DNA from: an uncultured SAR116 cluster alpha proteobacterium
GTDB taxonomy: Bacteria > Pseudomonadota > Alphaproteobacteria > Puniceispirillales > Marisalimonadaceae
Length of the DNA stretch: 58,977 bases
NCBI GenBank assembly: GCA_902592615.1
Contig: CACJFI010000008.1
Coordinates: 1 to 58,977 of the forward strand
Direction: 5' to 3'
Below the pieces are notes generated by a model. That model was not told where the DNA came from and made no database searches. It saw nothing but the letters and a program-made list of their open reading frames with translations. This document shows, one piece after another, positions 52,503 to 58,977 of this stretch. The translations under genes were made by a program, and so were the position numbers. The stretch's first letter is position 1. Each line of letters opens with the position of its first letter.

Positions 52503-53387
52503 ATGACTACATTAAAAGGAATTATAGCACCTTTTACAACTCCATTTAAGGCTAATGGAGAAATTGATCTTACTTTGATAAAGCCACAAGTGGATTGGTT
52601 AATTGAAAATGGTGTTCATGGTTTAGCTGCTGGAGGTAGCACAGGTGAAGGTCATGCTTTAAGTCGAGAAGAGTATTTATCCCTAATGACAGAAACCGCT
52701 TCATCTTTAAATGGCAGGGTCCCTTTGGTTGCTGGTATTATTGCGAATTCGACATCTGAAGTAATTGAAAGAGGTAAGTCAGTAAAGTCTCTTAACGTTG
52801 CAGCCCTTCAAATAACACCACCAAGCTATTTATTTAGGCCTGATGATGATGCAATGGTAAGACATTTTAAAGAGATACATGATGAATGCCAGATACCAAT
52901 ATTAATTTATAATGTTGTTCCTTGGTGCTATTTATCACCAGATTTACTATTAAGAATTATGGATGAAGTCCCAGGAGTTTTAGGGGTAAAACAAAGCGCC
53001 GGCGATATGAAACTTTTTGCTGATCTAATTAGAAGAGCAAATCCTAAAAATATGATTTTTAGTGCTGTTGATGCTCTACTTTACTTATCATACAAATTGG
53101 GAGCCCCAGGATCAATTGCAGCGATTTTAACTGCTGCGCCAGGTCCATCTGTTAAATTATGGGACGCTGTCATAGATCAAGATTGGGAAACGGCAAAGGA
53201 TCTTCATGAAAAACTAATGCCTTTATGGGATGCGATTGGCTTAGATAATATGCCATCTTTATGTAAATATGCTCAAAGTTTACAAGGTCTTGAAAGTGGC
53301 TTTGCCAGAAGACCAACCTCTCCTGCAACCGATAATCAGAAAGAAAAAGTCAAGGAGGCCCTAATTAATCTAAACCTTATAAAGTAA
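52503..53387 (+). CDS. Dihydrodipicolinate synthase/N-acetylneuraminate lyase family protein
   Basis: Class I aldolase/lyase TIM barrel. The Schiff-base lysine is in GVLGVKQSAGDMK (around residue 160), the tyrosine in ILIYNVVP, and GGSTGEGHAL is the substrate-carboxylate loop. Catabolic context (divergent sugar-acid-type genes) suggests a role such as 2-keto-3-deoxy-acid cleavage or 5-keto-4-deoxyglucarate dehydration rather than lysine synthesis, but the sequence does not decide this. A strong AAGGAG site at 52491-52496 precedes the ATG. Confidence 0.88.
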   Translation: MTTLKGIIAPFTTPFKANGEIDLTLIKPQVDWLIENGVHGLAAGGSTGEGHALSREEYLSLMTETASSLNGRVPLVAGIIANSTSEVIERGKSVKSLNVAALQITPPSYLFRPDDDAMVRHFKEIHDECQIPILIYNVVPWCYLSPDLLLRIMDEVPGVLGVKQSAGDMKLFADLIRRANPKNMIFSAVDALLYLSYKLGAPGSIAAILTAAPGPSVKLWDAVIDQDWETAKDLHEKLMPLWDAIGLDNMPSLCKYAQSLQGLESGFARRPTSPATDNQKEKVKEALINLNLIK

Positions 53388-53403
53388 GATTGGGAGGATA
53401 AAC

Positions 53404-54363
53404 ATGAAACTTAATTATCCAAAGCCAACAGAATCAATACAGGCTGCAAAAACTGACTTAAAAAAATGGGGTTATTGTTTACTTAAAAACGCTATTCCAC
53501 CAGATCTAAATAGCAGGGCTATGGAAAGATTAATTGAACAAGCTAATGCAGAAAAAGAATTAAATCTTGCATATGAGGATGGCAGTGAAAAAAAGAAATG
53601 GGGTGATTTCAATAATAATGCTGATGCTCCTGGAGTAAACCAACGAGTATGGATGTTGCCAAATAAAGGTAAAGTATTTTTAGATATTTTAGCAAAACAC
53701 AATTATGTGGATTGCGTAAAAGAAATTGTTGGAGATGAATTCTTAGTTTCAAGCTTTGGAGCAAATATTGCTAAGCCAGGTGGCGTTGCAATGGATCTTC
53801 ATACTGATCAATGGTGGTTTCCAGACCCAGTTAGTCGAAATGATGATTTTCTGCCTCCAGGATCTATTAAAAGAAATAAATTTAATATCAAAATCAATGA
53901 AAATATTAGTAACAACAACGAACTTATTTCAAGGCCAGCTGTAACTAATGTTTTAATAATGCTAAATGGAATGAGTAAAGAAAATGGTGGTACGCGTATT
54001 GTCCCAGGATCTCATTTATTTGGACGTCATCCAGATAAAGTTTTAGATAAAGATATAGAAGTTATATCTGCTGAAGGCCCTCCTGGTTGTGCTATTATTA
54101 CTGATGGTAGGGTATGGCACGGAACAGGTGCAAATATTACAAAGGATAATAGGCTTGCGCTATTAATAACTTTTTGTGGTCCACAATTTAGGCCTCAAGA
54201 GAATTTTACCTTAGGTATTAAAAAAGATGTTTTTTCAAATTTAAATGATTTTCAAAAAGAATTACTGGGGTTTAAAGTTTGGAATGGATATGGAAGAATT
54301 GGAAACCCTACTGATACATTTCTTGATATAGAAAATCATGAAATTGGTGAATTAAAAATTTAA
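53404..54363 (+). CDS. Phytanoyl-CoA dioxygenase family protein (PhyH)
   Basis: Iron/2-oxoglutarate dioxygenase of 319 residues. Iron ligands are the HTD of MDLHTDQWWFPD (around residue 133) and the distal histidine in RVWHGTGANITKDN, with a following RLALL arginine for 2-oxoglutarate. The central region ENGGTRIVPGSHLFGRHP is typical. The family hydroxylates small molecules or opens side chains; the substrate is unknown. It follows the DapA-family gene by 16 bases and precedes an MFS permease, which suggests a small catabolic operon. Confidence 0.9.
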   Translation: MKLNYPKPTESIQAAKTDLKKWGYCLLKNAIPPDLNSRAMERLIEQANAEKELNLAYEDGSEKKKWGDFNNNADAPGVNQRVWMLPNKGKVFLDILAKHNYVDCVKEIVGDEFLVSSFGANIAKPGGVAMDLHTDQWWFPDPVSRNDDFLPPGSIKRNKFNIKINENISNNNELISRPAVTNVLIMLNGMSKENGGTRIVPGSHLFGRHPDKVLDKDIEVISAEGPPGCAIITDGRVWHGTGANITKDNRLALLITFCGPQFRPQENFTLGIKKDVFSNLNDFQKELLGFKVWNGYGRIGNPTDTFLDIENHEIGELKI

Positions 54364-54424
54364 ACTATTGCCTTAACTTTTTTTAAGTATCATAAAATCT
54401 AGCTAACGATTAGATTGGTATCTT

Positions 54425-55654
54425 ATGAATTTTATAATTGAAAATGCTAGGTGGTTGTTAGCAACAGCTCTTTTGTATTTTAGTTCCTGTTTTGGACAAA
54501 CTTTTTTTATCTCATTATTTGCTGGTGAAATTAGACAAGCGTTTGATTTATCTCATGGTGATTGGGGCGCCATCTATTCTGGAGGAACATTAGTTTCTGC
54601 TATGGCCATGTTAGTTTTTGGGGGGTACATTGATAAATATAAAATTACATCAAATATAAAAATTGTAATTATTTGCTTAAGCCTCCTTTGCTTAAGCATG
54701 ACCTTTATTGAGATTGTTTGGCTTCTTCCATTTATAATTTTTGGTCTCAGGTTTTTTGGTCAAGGAATGTTAATACACATACCTGCAGTGGCTATCGGTA
54801 AATGGTATGGGAAAAACAAAGGTAAAGCTCTATCTTTATCAATAATGGGATTTTCCATTGGTGAAGCAATTTTCCCTGTAATATTTGTAAGTTTGTTCAC
54901 AATTATTGGCTGGAGAAATAGTTGGATTGTGGGGATGCTTATTCTATTATTATTATTACCAATAATATTGAAATTATTATCCAATGAAAGAATTCCTAAT
55001 AGCAAACAAGAAAATATTTCTAATCAATTAGGAATGCAAAATAAGCATTGGACGAGAAAAGAAGCTCTTAATCATTGGGTTTTTTGGGCTATAATAGTCC
55101 CCTTTTTAATTCCTCCAATTTTTTCTACTGCCTTCTTTTTTAATATGGTTCACTTAACAGAAATTAAAGATTGGTCTTTAATTTCTTTTACTGCCCTATT
55201 CCCATTCTATACTTCAATGTCCATTTTCACTACGTTATGCTCTGGTTGGATACTTGACAAATTTGGTGTTGAAAAAATTTTACCATTCTACTTACTACCA
55301 ATGTCCTTAGGATTGTTAATAATTTCTTTCGGTAACACATATCTTCATGCAATGATTGGACTTGCCTTTCTAGGAATGACCCAAGGATTAGCAATGACAA
55401 TCGGGGGAACTTTTTGGCCAAATTACTACGGAACAAAAAATTTGGGATCTGTTAGATCTTTATCAACATCAACAATGGTGTTTGGGACTTCATTAGGTCC
55501 AGCAATAGTAGGCATGCTATTGGATTTTGGACATAATTATAATTCTATTTTATTAGGAATGTGTATATTAGCTATGATTGCAAGCATTTCTCTAGCTATT
55601 ACCATGAAGCATGCACCAAAACTATTATCTAACAATATAAAGAAGGGAGCTTAA
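54425..55654 (+). CDS. MFS transporter
   Basis: Major facilitator permease of 409 residues with 12 predicted helices. The intrahelical loop motif GGYIDKYKIT resembles the MFS signature between helices 2 and 3. Sequence features such as ARWLLATALLYFSSCFGQTFFISLF are common in the oxalate/formate or nitrate-like MFS groups, but substrate is unclear. It lies downstream of the PhyH gene (61 bases) and 1 base before ytoQ, so it probably imports the substrate of this operon. Confidence 0.9.
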   Translation: MNFIIENARWLLATALLYFSSCFGQTFFISLFAGEIRQAFDLSHGDWGAIYSGGTLVSAMAMLVFGGYIDKYKITSNIKIVIICLSLLCLSMTFIEIVWLLPFIIFGLRFFGQGMLIHIPAVAIGKWYGKNKGKALSLSIMGFSIGEAIFPVIFVSLFTIIGWRNSWIVGMLILLLLLPIILKLLSNERIPNSKQENISNQLGMQNKHWTRKEALNHWVFWAIIVPFLIPPIFSTAFFFNMVHLTEIKDWSLISFTALFPFYTSMSIFTTLCSGWILDKFGVEKILPFYLLPMSLGLLIISFGNTYLHAMIGLAFLGMTQGLAMTIGGTFWPNYYGTKNLGSVRSLSTSTMVFGTSLGPAIVGMLLDFGHNYNSILLGMCILAMIASISLAITMKHAPKLLSNNIKKGA

Positions 55655-55655
55655 C

Positions 55656-56105
55656 ATGTTGAACATTTATCTTTCAGGAGAAATTCACACTGATTGGCGT
55701 GAAGAAATAATCAATTTATGCAAAAATGAAAATTTAAATATTTCTTTTTCCTCTCCAATAACAAATCATGAAGCGTCTGATAATTGTGGAGTCGAAATAT
55801 TAGGACAAGAAGAAAAAAATTACTGGAAAGACAGTAAAGGTGCTAATATTAACTCAATAAAAACCAGAAAAGCAATTAAAGATGCTGATATTGTTATTGT
55901 TAAATTTGGAGAAAAATATAAACAATGGAATGCAGCTTTTGATGCAGGTTTTGCTGCAGCTTTAAACAAATCTATAATTGTAATCCATAATGATGAACAT
56001 CAACATGCATTGAAAGAAGTTGATGCAGCAGCATCTGCTGTTGCAAAAGATCAAGATCAAGTTGTAAGAATCCTAAAATATATTCTAGAAGGTTCTCTAA
56101 ATTAA
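55656..56105 (+). CDS. ytoQ: YtoQ family protein
   Basis: Small 149-residue protein related to nucleoside 2-deoxyribosyltransferase folds. Motifs are YLSGEIHTDWREEI, DNCGVEILGQ, KAIKDADIVIVKFG and KQWNAAFDAGFAAAL, which is diagnostic of YtoQ. Biochemical function is not established. It starts one base after the MFS stop, so it is co-transcribed with the permease, and conserved association with sugar-acid genes is not known to me. Confidence 0.9.
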   Translation: MLNIYLSGEIHTDWREEIINLCKNENLNISFSSPITNHEASDNCGVEILGQEEKNYWKDSKGANINSIKTRKAIKDADIVIVKFGEKYKQWNAAFDAGFAAALNKSIIVIHNDEHQHALKEVDAAASAVAKDQDQVVRILKYILEGSLN

Positions 56106-56124
56106 ACTAAGTTAGAAAATTTTA

Positions 56125-56589
56125 ATGTTTCATATAATTTTATATAATCCTGAAATTCCCCCTAATACTGGTAATATTATGAGGTTAGCAGCTAATACTG
56201 GCACTCAATTACATTTAATTAGACCATTAGGCTTTAATCTAAGTAATAATTCACTTAAAAGAGCCGGCCTAGATTATAAAAAAGATACAGATTTTTTTTT
56301 ACATGATAGTTTTGATTTATGTTTAAATTCAATAAAGTTTAATGAAATTTATGCATTCACCAAATTTGCAAAAAAAACTTTTACTAAAATAAAATTTAAA
56401 AGAAATGATTGCTTCTTATTTGGATGTGAAACCAGCGGATTACCTGATAATATCCTAGATAAAATAAAAGTTACAAATAAACTTAGGATACCCATGATTA
56501 TGAATAGTAGAAGTCTTAATCTAAGTAACTCCGTGGCAATTACAATTTATGAAGGACTAAGACAAAATAAGTTTGAAAATTTAGTTTAA
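56125..56589 (+). CDS. trmL: tRNA (cytidine(34)-2'-O)-methyltransferase
   Basis: SPOUT-fold enzyme that 2'-O-methylates the wobble base of tRNA-Leu isoacceptors. The start ILYNPEIPPNTGNIMRLAAN, the knot motif FLFGCETSGLPDNIL and the C-terminal SRSLNLSNSVAITIYEGLRQ are the three SPOUT motifs of TrmL. Length of 154 is exact. It begins 19 bases after ytoQ; a nearby tandem TTAGTTTAA repeat (56581-56601) spans its end and the next spacer. Confidence 0.95.
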   Translation: MFHIILYNPEIPPNTGNIMRLAANTGTQLHLIRPLGFNLSNNSLKRAGLDYKKDTDFFLHDSFDLCLNSIKFNEIYAFTKFAKKTFTKIKFKRNDCFLFGCETSGLPDNILDKIKVTNKLRIPMIMNSRSLNLSNSVAITIYEGLRQNKFENLV

Positions 56590-56616
56590 ATTTTAGTTTA
56601 AGGTTTAAGTTTAGAT

Positions 56617-57249
56617 ATGGGTATTTATGAATGGCTGTCTATTACACTTATTTGTGTAGCAGGTGCAACAACACCTGGACCAAGTGTTTTAGTAATTATA
56701 TACATAAATAATACTAGAGGTTTTTTATCAGGAATCGTTGCTTCAATATCGCATGGGCTTGGTATATTTTTTTATGCCCTAATCTCTGTTTACACTATAA
56801 GTTTAATTAATAAAAATTTACCCTCTATAATACCATTCATTCAATTGATGGGTGCAATATTTCTTATATTTTTTGGTTATAAAATTATGTTTTTTAAAAC
56901 AAATGAAAAAAACATAAACAAAAATTATATAATACCGAAAAAAGTTACAGATAGTTTTTTTTTGGGACTTACAACATCTTTAATAAACCCTAAAATTCTA
57001 ATTTTTTTTACATCTGTTTTTAGTCAGTTTATAAATAAAGACTTTAATTTCTATAACAAAGTTGGGATTGGATTATTAGCAGGAATTATTGACACAGTCT
57101 GGTATATTTTAGTTTCCTACTCAGTTAACCTTCCAAAACTAAAAAACTACATTATCCTTAATCAAAAAATAATTTTTTTATTTTTTGGAATTATCTTAAT
57201 TATTTTTTCTATTTATTTAGTTAGTATGTCAATTGAGTATTTTATTTGA
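56617..57249 (+). CDS. LysE/RhtB family amino acid exporter
   Basis: Six-helix exporter of 210 residues. The N-terminal ITLICVAGATTPGPSVLVII contains the family PGP motif, and the middle SFFLGLTTSLINPKILIFF contains the NPK segment. Substrate is probably an amino acid or related compound. Its end overlaps the convergent hemY by 21 bases. It follows trmL by 27 bases and may share its transcript. Confidence 0.9.
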   Translation: MGIYEWLSITLICVAGATTPGPSVLVIIYINNTRGFLSGIVASISHGLGIFFYALISVYTISLINKNLPSIIPFIQLMGAIFLIFFGYKIMFFKTNEKNINKNYIIPKKVTDSFFLGLTTSLINPKILIFFTSVFSQFINKDFNFYNKVGIGLLAGIIDTVWYILVSYSVNLPKLKNYIILNQKIIFLFFGIILIIFSIYLVSMSIEYFI

Positions 57250-58623
57250 TAATCTATTAGATCTATTATCTGACGATATTTTTAAAACGTCCAAATTTTG
57301 ATTATTTTCTAATTTTATCCATTCAATAGTACTTAATTGATCACATTTTGGGCAATGTAATTCCCAATTATGATTTTTATTGCCACAGGAATAACAAAAA
57401 TAATTATATCCTTCTTTAGCACTTGCTGCTTTCTCAAGATAACTCTTAACTAATTTAGGATTATTTTGAGATCCAGCTATATCAGCCAACGCTTGATATG
57501 CTTTGGTTGTAAGTTTATCCTCAGGAATATCTTTTAATAGTTTTTCAGCCTCTCCCCAAATTTCCTCTGATATAGCATAACATGCCACTTCTATCTTAAG
57601 ATCATTTTTAATTTCTTGTGAAGATTTTTTATTCAAAAGATTAATCGCTTTTGAAACACGAGATCCTGATGTTTTTAAATTCCATTTTTTTGATAGTTCT
57701 TCTAAAATGTCTGGATTAGCAGTTAATAGAAAAGTTTTTTCTAATTGATCAATTGACTTTGTCTTTGAACCAATACCTTTAAGCAGACCTGACAACTTTA
57801 CAGAAGCTCCAATATGACTTGGTTTTTGTTTAAAGGCTTCTTTTAAATGATTGGTAGCAAGATAACTTTTTTCATCTTCTAAGTAATCTAATGCCTTTAA
57901 GTAATTTAAATCAGCAGATATATTTTTGTATATATTATCTTTCATATAATTCAGTTTTTTTAATTTATTGAGGTATACAAGAGAATTTGAAATATCTTTC
58001 AACTTTGCATATGAAAACAACAAAACTTCTAAAATTTGTTTTGACTTAGGTTCAAATTTAAGAGCCTTTAGACCTTCATTAATAATTTCATTTAAATCTT
58101 TTTTATCAAATATTGCTTGTCTCATAAGTGCTAAATGACCAACAAACGCTGTAGATGGTTCGTCAGTAAGCTGTTTAAAATAATTTTTCGATAATTCTTC
58201 ATTTTCATCAGAGTTTTTATTTATTTTGTTAAAGACATTAATGTGAGTGTTTAATAATTTACCTAAATTTTTATCCTTAGTATTCCTTGATACTAACGCA
58301 GCTTCTTTTGCTGCAGTTTCTAATTCTCCATGACTTGCTAATAAAAATGCCTTTACTAATTTTTGTTCAACTTTTTTATTATTGTTAGCCTCAAATCGTC
58401 TTAATGTCGCTTTTGGCAAATTCAAAAAAGCTAGCCAAATTCTGTCAATAAAGATTAGAATTACAGAAAATAAAATAATAATTAGAATAAACCTGTCTGT
58501 AGGTATTTGAATTCCCCACTCCATCCAATTTATAGATGTTACTCCTGGACGCTCAGAGAAGAACTCTGATAAATACCATATGATGGAAATAAATATTATT
58601 AGTTTTAAGATTTTAAAAATCAC
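57229..58623 (-). CDS. hemY: HemY-type TPR membrane protein of heme biosynthesis
   Basis: Alphaproteobacterial HemY, an inner-membrane protein with an N-terminal pair of helices (about residues 5-20 and 43-65) and a long TPR-like helical region. FEANNNKKVEQKLVKAFLLASHGELETAAKEA contains the usual HemY repeat start. The C-terminus carries a CYSCGNKN and HCPKCD zinc ribbon. Length of 464 is normal. It lies directly after the COG4223 gene, as in most relatives. Its exact step in heme biology is not established. Confidence 0.87.
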   Translation of the reverse strand: MIFKILKLIIFISIIWYLSEFFSERPGVTSINWMEWGIQIPTDRFILIIILFSVILIFIDRIWLAFLNLPKATLRRFEANNNKKVEQKLVKAFLLASHGELETAAKEAALVSRNTKDKNLGKLLNTHINVFNKINKNSDENEELSKNYFKQLTDEPSTAFVGHLALMRQAIFDKKDLNEIINEGLKALKFEPKSKQILEVLLFSYAKLKDISNSLVYLNKLKKLNYMKDNIYKNISADLNYLKALDYLEDEKSYLATNHLKEAFKQKPSHIGASVKLSGLLKGIGSKTKSIDQLEKTFLLTANPDILEELSKKWNLKTSGSRVSKAINLLNKKSSQEIKNDLKIEVACYAISEEIWGEAEKLLKDIPEDKLTTKAYQALADIAGSQNNPKLVKSYLEKAASAKEGYNYFCYSCGNKNHNWELHCPKCDQLSTIEWIKLENNQNLDVLKISSDNRSNRLSNKILN

Positions 58624-58639
58624 TTATTCGCTCTTTTTT

Positions 58640-58977
58640 TTAACTTTGATCCAATGCACTTTCAAACCTATTTATTGAGTCTTTTATAGTTTCTTTCCAA
58701 TTTTCAGGAAGTGTCTTTATGATAGATAAAAAATTATTAAAATTTTTGTTTTCAAGTTCTTTTTCTGCCATTGTAATTAACCCTCTAGGAGTGGTATTGT
58801 CTGAAAACTTTCTAAGTTTTAAAAAACCTGCAAAATAATTTTTCAGTCTATTCAAATAGGTTTCTTCACTTAAAACTTCATCGTAATTAGAAGATGAACC
58901 AAAGTCTTTTTTTGAGAGAAGTTTTTCTATTATTATTTTACCTTCTTTAAAAAGTTCTTTTTGAGGTTTTTCTATAT
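58640..58977 (-). CDS. COG4223 mitofilin-like inner membrane protein, 5' end beyond the window
   Basis: The C-terminal part of an alphaproteobacterial COG4223 protein, related to mitofilin/Mic60, which acts in envelope organisation. The frame is open from the stop at 58640 to the window end (112 codons visible), so the TTG at 58855 is not a true start. The end contains FLKLRKFSDNTTPRGLITMAEKELE, the usual COG4223 tail pattern with an acidic helix after it. It lies 16 bases upstream of hemY, the conserved order. Confidence 0.8.
   Translation of the reverse strand, partial: IEKPQKELFKEGKIIIEKLLSKKDFGSSSNYDEVLSEETYLNRLKNYFAGFLKLRKFSDNTTPRGLITMAEKELENKNFNNFLSIIKTLPENWKETIKDSINRFESALDQS

Noticed and set aside
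56581-56601. Two copies of TTAGTTTAA at the end of trmL
   Set aside because: Short AT-rich direct repeat with a 12-base period, partly within the coding end; no element structure.
1-58977. Mobile elements, prophage, CRISPR array, tRNA or rRNA genes
   Set aside because: No transposase or integrase motifs, no regularly spaced repeats and no cloverleaf-like segments were seen on either strand.

Overview
The window reads as a contiguous stretch of chromosome from an AT-rich, gene-dense alphaproteobacterium, most likely a free-living marine lineage with a streamlined genome. The evidence is the low GC (about 30% by eye), spacers mostly under 100 bases, and gene neighbourhoods typical of Rhodospirillales-like alphaproteobacteria: uvrC-pgsA-moaD-moaE, ilvE/ompR-envZ, TetR-proC-ybjN-ubiK/lgt-pgeF, petABC, Nudix-DUF6111-cca-hemF, TauE-TIGR02186-Usp, and hemY beside a COG4223 (mitofilin-like) gene. 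TRAP transport, nitrile hydratase, phytanoyl-CoA-type dioxygenase and YtoQ fit a marine heterotroph. The exact clade (for example AEGEAN-169- or HIMB59-like) is a guess that the sequence alone cannot settle.

Bases 1-30,800 are mostly housekeeping: DNA repair (uvrC, cut by the window edge), phospholipid and molybdopterin synthesis, branched-chain amino acid transamination, an OmpR/EnvZ two-component pair, proline synthesis, lipoprotein maturation, prs-rplY-pth-ychF, the cytochrome bc1 complex, hemF, cca, a Nudix hydrolase, a TauE/SafE exporter with its TIGR02186 partner, cyclophilin, pyruvate kinase, a PcaF-like thiolase, ModBC without ModA, YajQ and an LpxO-like membrane hydroxylase.

Bases 30,800-44,700 are a catabolic accessory block. 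Seven genes on the minus strand (38016 down to 30807) form a tight operon: an AceE-like thiamine diphosphate enzyme, an isocitrate lyase/PEP mutase-family lyase, a zinc alcohol dehydrogenase, cobalt-type nitrile hydratase alpha and beta subunits, their accessory protein and a second zinc alcohol dehydrogenase. A divergent Lrp/AsnC regulator with an 18-bp perfect palindrome in the shared promoter region probably controls it. Next come alpha/beta hydrolases, a MocR-type aminotransferase without its DNA-binding domain, and an SDR-BKACE-hydroxyacid dehydrogenase trio suited to oxidising and cleaving a beta-hydroxy acid.

Bases 44,700-48,500 are a TRAP transporter operon: dctP, an intrinsic terminator that probably sets stoichiometry, dctQ, an extra small membrane protein, dctM and a final terminator. 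Bases 48,800-56,100 are two divergent catabolic runs: a uronate-dehydrogenase-like enzyme, EamA permease, NAD epimerase and esterase on minus; a DapA-family lyase/aldolase, PhyH dioxygenase, MFS permease and YtoQ on plus. The end returns to core genes: trmL, a LysE exporter, hemY and the cut COG4223 gene.

The most unusual points are a cca gene whose essential N-terminal motifs lie upstream of every ATG, GTG or TTG codon in its frame, the nitrile hydratase/AceE-like operon, the internal TRAP terminator with the additional membrane protein, and a 48-base near-perfect hairpin between ubiK and ybjN. I saw no tRNA, rRNA, CRISPR array, insertion sequence or prophage gene.
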